The translations under genes and the position numbers were made by a program. Below the pieces are notes generated by a model. It worked only from the letters and a program-made list of their open reading frames with translations, was not told where the DNA came from and did not search any database. From Purshia tridentata (taxonomy: Eukaryota > Streptophyta > Magnoliopsida > Rosales > Rosaceae): a DNA stretch of 64,000 nt. Positions 25,201 through 36,542 of this stretch are shown here, one piece after another (position 1 is the first letter of the stretch; each line of letters opens with the position of its first letter). The stretch is taken from assembly GCA_003254885.1 (NCBI GenBank), contig QANT01000552.1, forward strand, positions 49,040 to 113,039. Direction: 5' to 3'.

Positions 25201-27404
25201 ATAAAAGAATTAATAGTAGAGGAGGTACCTAATTGAAAATTGAAAATAAAGTTTCTACCGGTCTCAATGCAATACTGGGCCAATCCTTTCACCAAATCAT
25301 TGCTTCTGCCATAATCTATAGATAAGAAATAGTAAATGACATGGTCGCTTGAAACAATAAATAAATAATATTTTGCTTCTCCACTCAGTATGCATTTATG
25401 TTTATGTATATATTTTAAAGTTTTCTGAAATATACAGTAGGTATTAATTTAGGCAAGATATAAGTCTTGGAAAAGCAGCAAAATATATTTTAAAATATAT
25501 TTAACAGAAATTGAAATGAAAAAAGGCTCATATTTAAAATAGTAAAAAACTGAATCAAAAATCAGAAATTTACAAAGCAAAACTCAGATATGTCATTTCA
25601 AAGTACAAAATTAGTTACCTCTGAATTATTCTCTGATACATGAAGCTGGCCTTTAAATCTCATCCCAAATTACTCTATTTACCACCCATTCAATGTAAAC
25701 TTCAGTTGCTACCAAGTTTTATCATGGAACATGAATAGAATAAACTGCATAAATAGTATACAGATCAAGTAATAACTAAGAAAATAATTTGAAAGAGAAA
25801 ACTAAGTTGACAGAGAAAGTGGACAGCAGCCACTAATAAGGAAGCTATTTTCTGGACACTTAATTGTTCATGTTTATGTTGAATAAATAACAATAACTGC
25901 ATCATCTAAACAAAAAAGTAACTAGTTCATAAACAATGACTTATTCCCTGTTGAAATTAAACAGAAAAAAGAGATATAATAACTCTACCAGGTCATCACT
26001 TCATCCATCTAAGCAAAAAATATAAGACAAAACACAACAAGCACCAGGAATGAGTAATATTAGCAATAAGCTAGGATGATTCATACCTGTCGATGATTGT
26101 GATGAAGAAATAGAAATTCCTTAATTGACACATGTTCCAAAACAGGAGCTGCCCCATTTATACATAGAGATGAAGTGTTTTTATTTCTTTGGTTTTTCTA
26201 TTATGAAAAAAAGATTTTATTTAATATGATATCGATACAAAATCAGAGGATTCTCAAAGCAGCCTGCATAAAAACTTAGAAATAGGGAAGTTCCCAATTA
26301 AAATTGGGCAGCAAAACATAGGAATACGTAAATAGATGAGTTCTAGGATTTAGGAACCTAAGAGAAACTCTAGAATTGGCTTAAACTTATATAGGAAAAT
26401 ATATTACTCAAGTTCTCACCTGACCATGAAGTAATAAACCTTAACTAATAATCAAAAAATAAAGTAAAATTACTCAAGTCCAATAGACAGAAAAATACAT
26501 AACCAGTAGACAACCCAAAATCAAAGTTGGTAAAATGCTAGAGACAAAAAGAGAGAAAGAGAGAGAAAGAGAGACAGACAGAAAGCGGGCGAGCAAGAGA
26601 GAGAACTACATACTTGAAGCAAAGCCTTCAAATCAGTCAACCACTTTCAAAGCTTCATCTCACTGCCAATTTGATTTAACAAATGCACAAAATCAAACCA
26701 TTAGATTCATAAAAAACCCTAATTTCAAGAAACCAAAAAACCTTAAAAATCCCTAATTTGAATAAAAACCTCAAGAACAACAAAACCTAACTTCATTGAA
26801 CCCATGAGGATGAGGTAGTAAGAAGAGGAGAACGAGGACTAACCAACGAGAGGGAGAACGAGAGATCGAGAAGGCCCAAGAGCATAACCATTGACGCATG
26901 AGACAACGAGAGAGCGAGAAGGAGAACCACAGCCAAGAGTGCACGCTCAACCACCGATGTGAGTGTGTCTCAGTGAGATCTGTGAGTGTGTCTCAATGAG
27001 ATCGGCAATGGCAAAATCTGAGTGAGAATGAGAACAAGAGAGGAGGCTCAGTATGAGTGAATGGGTCTAGGCGTGAGTGTGTCTCAATGAGTGAATGTGT
27101 GTCTGAAGAAGGGAGGGGTTTGTGTGTCATGGCAAAAATAGTCCAAAAATGTAAGTTGGGGGGAAATTTTGCGTCCCTTTTTTTTTGGGGTAAAATAAAG
27201 ATATCAGTTAGGGGTTTAGATATCAGTTTTTAAACAAAGTGAACCAAAAGAGAAAAATTAAGATATCATTTTTAAAAACGCCTGATATGTAATATTGTTT
27301 AGATATCACTCGAAAAATAAACTAATATCTAAATTTCTACAATATTAGTTTTGTTAAAAACTGATAACAAAGTTCTGATGTCTATTAACATTTTTCTAGT
27401 AGTG
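22296..27404. mobile_element. Non-autonomous CACTA (En/Spm-type) DNA transposon, 5.1 kb
   Basis: The left end is CACTACTAGAAAAACGTTAATA; the right end, reverse-complemented, matches it with one mismatch over 22 bases (C/T at position 15). Inside each end are many copies of an ATATCAGTT/AACTGATAT motif in both orientations (22,318-22,900 and 27,195-27,385). This is the usual arrangement of CACTA subterminal binding sites for the element-encoded TNPA-like protein. No transposase-like ORF of any length is present, so movement would depend on another copy. The interior is AT-rich and non-coding as far as I can see. The 3-bp flanks (TCC left, TGT right) do not match, and the flanking LINE sequences are not two halves of one copy. 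Confidence 0.88.
22920..27180. other. CACTA interior, AT-rich, no recognised gene
   Basis: About 4.3 kb with no ORF I can assign; the longest frames (148 and 104 codons) are low-complexity. It holds a (TA) tract near 23,516-23,528, an (AGT) run near 24,776-24,793 and a GA-rich tract at about 26,544-26,600. The last part (26,800-27,130) is GA-rich with repeated 'GTGTGTCTCARTGAG' words and resembles a promoter or 5' UTR of a captured gene, but I cannot identify one. Confidence 0.5.
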
Positions 27405-29014
27405 TGTGGCTAACTTTAAGGGCAATAGTCTGAGTCAACATCTCCATGGCAATAGCAAAGAGGTAGGGAGACATAGGATCACCTTGGCGAATGCCCTGGG
27501 TACTAGGGAAGAACCCAGCTAGCTCCCCATCCGCACAAATAGGGAATCTAGGTGAGGTGATGCAAGCTTGAATCCATTGGATCATGACATTGGGGAACTT
27601 GAGGGCAGCAAGGGTTTGGATAATGAAGCTCCAATCCACCATATCATAGGCTTTCATTATATCAACTTTAAGAGCACACCGAGGAGCCTTACTCATCTTG
27701 TGATAATCATGGAGAAGCTCTTATACCAAAAGAATGTTATCACCAATCCTTCGACCAGCCACGAAGGTCGTTTGATTTGGACTAATAATAGAGGGCAACA
27801 CCCCTTTAATACAGTTGGCAATTACCTTAGAGATTACCTTGTAAATAGTATTGTAGCAAGAAATTGGCCTAAAATCACTTAATTTAGTGGCATTGGGCAC
27901 TTTCAAGATAAGGGTGATCAAAGTTGCATTGTATTCACAAAGGAGCTGACTGGTGGAGAAGAATTCCTAAATAGCTGCCATAATATCATCACCAATGATG
28001 TGCCAAGTGGAATGGTAAAAGTGAGCATTGAAGCCATTGGGTCCGAGAGCCTTATTAGGGTTCATAGAAAAGCAAGCCTCTTTTATCTCCTTGGCGGTAA
28101 CTTAGAGACCAAGAGAATTAGTTTGAGCATCTGAGTGAGTGTTGGAGATAATCCCCCTAATGGACGTGCCACTGCCCCTATCCGAAATGCAAGGAGCATG
28201 CCAAAGGATTTTGTAAAACGTGACTACCTCCTCTTTAATATTGTCACACCCATCCACAATCATGCCTTCCCCCTAGTAATGAAGGTGATCTTGTTTAAGT
28301 TCCTCCTACCCAAGGTGGACTTAAAAAAGAAAGCCGAGTTCCTATCCCCTTCCTTTAACCATCGAATATGGGACTTTTGCTTATTGAACAGCTCCTCCTC
28401 CTCAAGAGCCATAGCATACTCCCTAACCAACCCCCTTTCTTGTCTTTTAGGCCAATATCACAAGGGTTTGCTTCCAACCCTCTTTGGCAAACCGAGAGGT
28501 GGTGTTTGCAACAATAGTGTTATAAAACGCATTCCCCACCCTATTATTGTTAAGCTTCTTAAGCTCCTCTTTGATCAACTTGAGCTTCTTAGCGACTTGG
28601 AATTGATAGGAACCTTCAAAAGTAGTACCCTAGCACTGAGCAACAATGGGCAGGAAGTCCTCCCTTTCAGTCAAGAAGTTAAAGAACTTAAAAGCGACAC
28701 TTCCTAACCCTTGGGGAAATCCCCAAGTTAACTAAGAAAGGACTATGATCCGAAATCCCTGGAATAGGAAAACCAGCCCCCGAGTTCCCAAACTTGGTGT
28801 ACCAAGCTCCATTGATCATTACTCTATCCAACTTCTTTGAAACACACCCCAAGGAAGGTCTTTTATTTTTCCAAGTATAAAGAGAACACGTAAACCGAAG
28901 ATCATCAATATCAATGTCCTCAATGCACTTCTGAAAATCTACCATGGCACCAGTTGTTCTATTGGAACCTCCCATGATTTCATTGGAAGAACGGGCCACA
29001 TTGAAGTCCCCCAT
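27405..29014 (-). pseudogene. LINE-3 ORF2 fragment, endonuclease to RT (broken)
   Basis: Open piece at 29,014-28,688 begins 'MGDFNVARSSNEIMGGSNRT' and contains 'SKKLDRVMINGAWYTKFGNS' and the endonuclease 'GISDHSPFLVN' motif. Piece 27,921-27,721 gives 'LSDFRPISCYNTIYKVISKV'. Piece 27,696-27,405 gives 'ALKVDIMKAYDMVDWSFIIQ' and 'IRQGDPMSPYLFAIAMEMLT' before the CACTA end breaks it. The catalytic FADD motif would lie beyond the break and is absent. Stops and frameshifts separate the pieces. Confidence 0.88.
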
Positions 29015-29017
29015 AAG
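27405..29017 (-). mobile_element. LINE-3: internal fragment of an L1-type LINE
   Basis: A minus-strand piece that covers only the middle of ORF2, from mid-endonuclease (29,014) to mid-RT (27,405). It is cut on the upstream side by direct joining to satellite at about 29,017 and on the downstream side by the CACTA right terminus. It diverges clearly from LINE-2 in the shared RT stretch (roughly three of four residues match by eye), so it is not the displaced other half of LINE-2. Confidence 0.88.
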
Positions 29018-31282
29018 TCAATTCGATGCACACTGAGTCCAGTTTGGTTAAAGATGTACCAAAACATTCTCGGTTGGCAAGAAAGACCTAGGGACCACTT
29101 TCTCATGTTTGGATTAGCCTGCTTGCCCTAAGGAACCGCATTAGGTGTTAAGAATGCACGAATACATCATTTCGATACACACTAAGTCCAATTTGGTTAA
29201 AGTTGTACCCAAACATGCTTGGTTGACAAGAAAAACACGAGGAGGCACTTTTTCATTTCTCCGTAGCGTGCTAGCCCTAAAAAAGCACTTTTGTCTTTGA
29301 AAATGAATGCAAACCTCATTTCGGTGCATACTCACTCCAATTTCGTTCAAACTGCACGAAAACGTGCTAGTATGGCAAGAAAGGCATAGGGAAGAACTTT
29401 CTCATGTCTTGTTTATTGTGCTAGCCCCAAAGAACCAGTTTAAGTGTTAAGAATGCACGAATACGTCAATTCGGCGCACAGTGAGTCCAATTTGGTTAAA
29501 GTTGGACCAAAAAGTGCTTGGTTCACAAGACATGAGAAAGCACTTTCTCATGCGCGGATTAGCTTTCTAATCCTAAGGAAGGACATTTCGCGTTTAGAAG
29601 GAGCGAAAACATCATTTTGGAGCATACTCAGTCTTATTTCGCCGAAATTGCACCAAAACATGCCCAGTTGGCAAGAAGGGCATACAGAAGCACTTTCTCA
29701 TGTTTCGATTAGCGTTCTAGCTCAAAAGATCCACTTTAGGTGTTAGGAATGAACAAATACTTCATTTCAGTGCACACTGTGTCCAATTTGGTTAAAGTTG
29801 CTCCAAAACGTGTTCGGTTTGCTAGAAATCCATGGGGAAGCACTTTCTCATGCTTGAATTAGCTTTCTAGCTCAAACGAACTAGTTTTAGTGATAAGAAT
29901 GCCAAAATAAGTCATTTCTTTGCCCACTGAGTCCAATTTGGTTAAAGATGCACCAAAACATTCTCAATTGGAAAGAAAGACATGGGGATCACTTTCTCAT
30001 ATTTGGATTAACGTGCTAGCGCTAAGGAATAACATTAGCTGTTAAGAATGCACAAATACGTCATTTCGGTGCACACTGAGTCCAATTTGGTTAGAGTTGC
30101 ACCAAAATGTGCTTAGTTGAAGAGAAAAATATGATGAGGCACTTTCTTATGTCTCGATAAGCGTGACTACCCTAAAGAACCACTTTAAGTGTTAAGAATA
30201 CACACAAACAACATTTCAGTGCATATTAAGTCCAATTTCGTCCAAATTGCACCAAGACGTGCCTCTATTGCAAGAAAGGCATAGGAAAGCACTTTCTCTT
30301 GTTCGAATTAGCGTGCTAGCCCTAAAAAACAACTTTAGCTGTTAAGAATGTATGAATACGTCAATTCGGTGGCAGTTAGTGCAATTTGTATAATGTTGCA
30401 CCAAAGCGTGCACTTTCTCATGTTTGGATTAGCATTCTAGCCCCAATGGGCCACTTTAGGAGTTAAGAATCCACGAATATGTCATCTAAGTGCACGTTGA
30501 GTCCAATTTGGTAAAAATTGCACCAAAACGTGCTCCATTGACAAGAAAAACACGGAGAAGCACTTTTTTATTTCTCGATAAGTGGGCTAACTTTCTTATG
30601 TCTCGATTAGCGTACTAGCCCCAAAAAACCACTTAAGGTGTTAAGAATGCACGAATACGTCAATTCGGTGGCATTTAGTGCCATTTGTGTAAAGTTGCAC
30701 CAAAACGTGCTCGGATATCAAGAAACACGTGGGGAACCACTTTCTCATCTTTCGATTACCATTCTAGCCCAAGTGAGTCACTTTAGGTGTTAAGAATACA
30801 CAAATATGTCATTTAATTGCACACTCAGTCTAATTTGGTTAAATTTGTGTAAAGTTGCACCAAAACGTGCTCGGATATTAAGAAACACTTGGGGAACCAC
30901 TTTCTCATCTTTCGATTACCGTTCTAGCCCAAGTGAGTCACTTTAGGTGTTAAGAATACACAAATACGTCATTTAATTGCACACTCAGTCTAATTTGGTT
31001 AAAGTTGCTCCCAAACATGTTCGGTTTGCAAGAAATTTACGGGGAAGCACTTTCTCGTGCTTGGATTATTTTTCTAGTCCAAATGAACAAGTTTAGGTGA
31101 TAAGAATGCCCGAATAAGTCATTTCGGTGCACACTGAGTCCAATTTAGTTAAAGATGCACCAAAACGTTCTCGGTTGGCAAGAAAGACATAGGGACCACT
31201 TTCTTATGTTTGGATTAGCGTGCTTGCCCTAAGGAATCGCATTAGTTGTTAAGAATACACGAATACGTATTTTCGATGCACA
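29018..31282 (+). repeat. 150-bp satellite array, block 4a (plus orientation)
   Basis: Satellite resumes after LINE-3 in plus orientation, opposite to the side left of LINE-2. Monomers here are more degenerate, with several truncated units (for example near 30,360-30,420 and 30,580-30,600). It is interrupted at about 31,282 by LINE-4. Confidence 0.9.
30691..31010 (+). repeat. Recent 160-bp duplication inside the satellite
   Basis: Two neighbouring units starting at 30,691 and 30,851 (AAAGTTGCACCAAAACGTGC) are nearly identical over 160 bp, including private changes such as 'CGGATATYAAGAAACAC' and 'CATTTAATTGCACACTC'. Most other neighbouring monomers differ far more. This points to a recent local duplication. 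Confidence 0.85.
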
Positions 31283-32396
31283 CCGCACTAGCTATGTAGC
31301 TAAGACCCTCCTCAGTCCAAAATTCATGAGGAATCTTAAAAAACTTGACCCAAATAGGAATTTTGGAATGGGCCTTTTTGGTGAGGATGAGACCATGTTG
31401 CCATTTCCTAATAAATAAGGGCTTACTTGCAAAGAGCCAAGGACCAACCTCCAAAATAGCTACACAAACCTCTGCCCTATTGAACTTAAAGACAAAAAAG
31501 CCATTATCATTAGCTAGGACCTCCACCAGCCCCTTGTTGCCCCAAACCCTAAAAGCAATGAATTTCACCATAGAGAAAGGATGATTTTTTCCAATCACAT
31601 ACCCAACAAGACAATTTTCCCAAAGCTTGCAACCTTCAGCCGCTACTTCAAGAGGTGGAGAAACCACCTTCCTCCCACCATCAACAATGGATTTATGGTA
31701 CTTGAGTTTCATAGGAGCATGGGAAGGGCCTCCCTTCCCTTGGACAGCTTGGCTATAGTTTTTAGGTGGAGGAGATGGCATTTTAGTTGAAGGAGGAGCC
31801 ACAACCATTGGAGTCAGAGTTGCACCAGCGCCATGTGACAGAGAATGGGAAAGGGAATTAGTTTCAAACAAGCCAAACCTAGTCGTTGGAGGCTTACCAT
31901 CAGTAGAAGTCAAAGGGGGTTGATTAGTAACAACCAGCATGTCCTTGGGAAAGGTGAAGGCGTGAGATCCCAGGCCCTTTTGCTGGTCTCTTCCTAGGAT
32001 GGAAGGACAAGACATCCTAAGAGGGATATCAAATAGGTTAGAAAAGGTGTCAGACTCCAGAGCCAAGGAGAAAAGGCGAGGGTGGCTGGTTGACAAATTT
32101 CCATGTGCCTGCACACTAATACCCAACATACTATTGACCAGTGGGTCATGGGAAGCATCCTTGGACCAAGCATCAGATTTCCATGGAGGAACAGCCTCCC
32201 TAGCTTGTTCATGCCGAGGCTGGAGCTTAGCAAAGTCAATGGAGGTGAGCACAGCCTTCGTTGGAGCTCCAAGGGTCAGCTCATCACCCATTTGGTTCAA
32301 AGCACCCACGGAGTCCATAAGGTTTACATAAAGAGCATGTGCAGATCCCATATCAAGCTCCATACTAGGAGTAGGTGAAACCACCATGGCAGGCAC
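31283..32396 (-). pseudogene. LINE-4 ORF1, DUF4283-type protein, 3' truncated but otherwise open
   Basis: About 371 codons of the LINE open without a stop from ATG 32,396 (MPAMVVSPTPSMELDMGSAH). It is the best preserved ORF1 in the window. A low-complexity N-terminal half is followed by the DUF4283-like core: 'NYSQAVQGKGGPSHAPMKLK', 'GYVIGKNHPFSMVKFIAFRV', 'VWGNKGLVEVLA', 'VGPWLFASKPLFIRKWQHG' and 'KIPIWVKFFKIPHEFW'. The frame then runs into satellite and ends at 31,242 after a few unrelated residues. The zinc knuckle and basic tail are lost. An upstream proline-rich frame (32,703-32,365) overlaps its start. Confidence 0.85.
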
Positions 32397-32719
32397 ACTT
32401 AAGGTCTAGGGAGGAGTGTTTGGGGGAGGTTCGAAAAGTGGGTGGGTGTGTGTGGCTGGTTGGGAGGCCACCAAAGGAGTCGTTTGTAAGGTTTAAAAGA
32501 TGGAAGTTGGGGTTGCTGTAGAGGGCAGCAAAGCATCGTGTGGGGGAGGTATAGGAGGAGGAGGGGGAAGGTTTGTGGGCTATTGAGGGTGCAAACGAAG
32601 GCGTGAGAAAGGTGGATAAGAGATCGGAGGCATGGTTTAGAGGGAGGAAGAAGGGGTTAGGGTCTAAGGTAGAAAGGGGAATTCCAAAGAGAAGGAGGAG
32701 CATCTCCCTCTAAACATCA
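31283..32719 (-). mobile_element. LINE-4: 5' part only of an L1-type LINE
   Basis: A minus-strand piece holding the 5' end and most of ORF1, then cut at 31,283, where satellite continues. In LINE-1 the homologous sequence continues past this point (about 12,885) into the zinc knuckle and ORF2. A LINE fragment keeping the 5' end and losing the 3' end is the opposite of ordinary 5' truncation, so a later deletion or recombination is likely. Confidence 0.87.
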
Positions 32720-35700
32720 CTACCTAAAGTGGTTCATTCTAGTTGTTAAGAATGCACGAAAATGTCATTTCGGTGCAAACTGAGTCCAATTTGATTAAAG
32801 TTACCCCAAAATGTTCCCAGTTGGCGAGAAAGACATGAGGAAGCACTTTCTCATATCTCGATTAGAGTTCTAGCCCTAATGAACCCCTTCAGGTGCTAAG
32901 AATGCACGAATACGTCATTTCAGTGCACATCGGTTGGCAAGAAAGACATGGGGAAGTACTTTCTCTTGTTTGGATTAGCGTTCTAGCCCTCAAGAAGTGC
33001 ATTTAGTGTTAAGAAGGAACTACAACGTCATTTCGGTGCATTCTAAGTCTAGTTCGTCCAATTGCACCAAAGAGTGCCAGGTTGGCAAGAAAGACATGGG
33101 GAAGCAGTTTCTCATGTCTTGATTAGTGTTCCAAACCTAAAGAACAACTTTAAGTGTTAAGAATGCATGAAATCATCATTTTGGTGCACGTGCATACAAT
33201 TTGGTTTACGCTGCACCAAAATGTACACGGTTGGCAAGAAAGACGCAGGGAAGCACTTTCTCATGCTTGGATTAGTGTTCTAGCCTTAAAGAAGCACATT
33301 TCGTGTTAGGATAGAACAACAATATGTCTTTTTAGTGCAACGTACCCGGTTGGCAAACAAGAGATGAGGAAGCACTTTCTAATGGGTCGATTAGCTTGCT
33401 AGCCCTAAAGATCCACTTTAGGTGTTAAGAATGAACGAAAACGTCATTTCGGTGCATACTTAGTGCAATTTGGTTAAAGTTGCACCAAAACATTATCGAT
33501 TGCCAAGAAAGACATGGGGAAGAGCTTTCTCATGCTTGGATTAGCATTTTAGCCATAAAGAAGCACATTTAGTGTTAAGAAGGAATGAAAACATAATTTT
33601 GGTGTATGCTCAATCCGATTTCATCCAATTTTCCACCAAAATGTGCCCGGTTGGCAGGAAATTAAGTACGGGGAAGCACTTTCTCATGCTTGGATTCGCG
33701 TTCTAGCCCTCAAGAAGCACATTTTTTGTCAAGACCGCACGAAAACATCATTTCAGCGCACACTCAATCTAACACTTTCTCTTATTTGGATTAGCGTTGT
33801 TTTAGCCCAAATGAACCACTTTAGGTGTTAAGAAGGCAAGAAACGTCATTTCGGTGCACACTGTTTACAATTAGGTTAAAGTTGCACCCAATCGTGCTCG
33901 GTTGGCAAGAAGCACGTTCTCATGCATGGATTAGTGTTCTAGACCTCAAGAAGCACATCGCGTGTTAAAAAAGTACTAAAACGTCATTTTGGTGCATACT
34001 CAGTCTACTTTCGTCTAAATTGCATCAAAATCTGCTCGGTTGGCAAAAAAGACATGAGGAGGCACTTTCTCATGTCTCGATTACCGTTCTAGCCCTAAAG
34101 AACCACTTTAGGTGTTAAGGATGCACGAAAACATCATTTCGGTGCATACTCAGTCCAAATTCGTCCAAATTGCACCAAAAAATTCTTGGTTGGCAAGAAA
34201 GAAGTGAGGAAGTACTTTCTCATGTTTCGATTAGTGTGCTAACCCTAAGGAAGCACGTTAGGGGTTAAGAAAGCATGAAAACGTCATTTCGGTGCACACT
34301 GAGTCCAATTTGATTAAAGTTACACTAAAACATTCCTAGTTGGCGAGAAAGACAAGGGGAAGCACTTTCTTAAGTCTCAATTAGTGTTCTAGCCCTAACG
34401 AACCACTTTTTGTGCCAAGAACGCACGAATAAGTTATTTCAGTGCACATTGAGTCAAATTTGGTTTAACGTTGTACCAAAACGCGCTCGTTTGGCAAGCA
34501 AGACATGGGGAAGCACTTTCTTTTGTTTAGATTAGCGTTCTAGCCCTCAAGAAGTGCATTTCGTGTTAAGAAGGAACAACAACATCATTTCTGTGCATTC
34601 TAAGTCTAGTTTGTCCAATTGCACTAAAAAGTGCCCGGTTGGAAAAAAATACATAGGGAAGCAGTTTCTCGTGTCTCGATTAGTGTTCTAGACATAAAGA
34701 ACAACTTGAAGTGTTAAGAATGCACGAAAATGTCATTTCGGTGCACGATGAGTACAATTTGGTTTACGTTGCACCAAAACGTGCTCGGTTGGCAAGAAAG
34801 ACACAGGGAAGTCCTTTCTCATGCTTGGATTAGCGTTCTACCCTTAAAAAAGCACATTTCGTGTTAGGATAGAACAACAATATGTCTTTTCGGTGCATAC
34901 TTAGTCTAACCTCATCCAAATTGCACCAATACATGCTCGGTTGGCAAGAAAGAGATGAGGAAGCACTTTCTAATGTCTTGATTAGTGCACTTTAGGTGTT
35001 AAGAATGAACGAAATCGTCATTTCGGTGCACACTCAGTACAATTCGGTTAAAGTTGCACCAAAACATAATCGGTTGGCAAGAAAGACACAGGGAAGCACT
35101 TTCTCGTGCTTGGATTAGCGTTCTAGCCTTAAGGAAGCACATTTCGTGTTAGGATAGAACATAAATATGTCTTTCTGGTGCATACTTTGTCTAACCTCAT
35201 CCAAATTGCACCAAAACGTGCCCGGTTGGCAACAAAGAGATGAGGAAGCACTTTCTACTGTCTCAATTAGCGTGCTAGCCCTAAATATCCATTTTTGGTG
35301 TTAAGATTGAATGGAGATAACATTTTGGTGCACACTCAGTACAGTTTGGTTAAAGTTGCACCAAAACGATATCGGTTTGCAAGAAAGACATGGGGAAGAG
35401 CTTTCTCATGGTTGGATTAGAATTCTAGCCCTAAAGAAGCACATTTCGTGTTAAGAAGGAACGAAAACATCAGTTCGGTGCATACTCAGTCCAATTTCAT
35501 CCAATTTTCCACCAAAGCATGTCCGGTTAGCAAGAAATTAGGTTTGGAGAAGCACTTTCTCATGCTTGGATTAGTGTTCTAGCCCTTAAGAAGCACAGTT
35601 TTTGTTAACAACGCACAAAAACATCATTACTGAGCATACTCAATCTGATTTCATTTAAATTGCATCAAAACGTGTCTAGTTGGCAATAAAGACATGAGGA

Positions 35701-36542
35701 AGCACTTTCTCTTGTTTGGATTAGCGTTGTTCTAGCCCAAATGAAACACTTTAGGTGTTAAGAATGCACGAAACATCATTTTAGTGCACACTATGTGCAA
35801 TTTGGTTAAAGTTGCACCAAATCGTGCTCGTTTGGCAAGAAGCATGTTCTCATGCTTTGATTAGCGTTCTTGACCACAAGAAGCACATCTCGTGTTAGAA
35901 AAGAATTAGAACATCATTTCGGTGCATACTCCGCCTACTTTCATCTAAATTCCATCAAAACGTGCCCAGTTGGCAAGAAAGACATGAGGAGGCACCTTCT
36001 CATGTCTCGATTAGTATGCTAGCCCTAAAGAACTACTTTAGGTGTTAAGAATGCATGAAAACATCATTTCGGTGCATACTCTATCCAAATTCATCCAAAT
36101 TGCACCAAAACGTTCTTGGTTGGCAAGAAAGACAGGAGGTGCTAAGAATACACGAATACGTCATTCCAGTGCACATTGTGTCAAATTTTGTTTAACGTTG
36201 CACCAAAACGTGCTTTGTTGGCAAAAAAGACAAGGGGAAGCAGTTTCTCTTGTTTGGATTAGTGTTCTAGCCCTCGAGAAGTGCATTTCATGTTTAGAAG
36301 AAACTACAACGTCATTTCGGTGCATTCTACGTCTAATTCGTCCAATTGCACAAAAAAGTGCCCAGTTGGCAAGAAACACATGGGGAAGCAGTTTCTCGTG
36401 TCTTAATTAGCGTTCTAGACCTAAAGAACAACTTTAAGTGTTAAGAATGCATGAAAACGACATTTCAGTGCACGCTGGGTATAATTTGGTTAACATTACA
36501 CCAAATCGTGGTTGGTTGCAAGAAAGACATAGGGAAGCACTT
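32720..36542 (+). repeat. 150-bp satellite array, block 4b (plus orientation)
   Basis: About 25 monomers. The GTTAGGATAGAAC marker variant is at 33,304, 34,863 and 35,148. The array is split at 36,542 by a solo LTR inserted in the word GAAGCACTTTC, and continues at 39,445. Confidence 0.92.

Noticed and set aside
26535-26756. 73-codon frame beginning METKREKERERE near a GA tract
   Set aside because: It is a translation of a GA microsatellite, not a protein with independent support.
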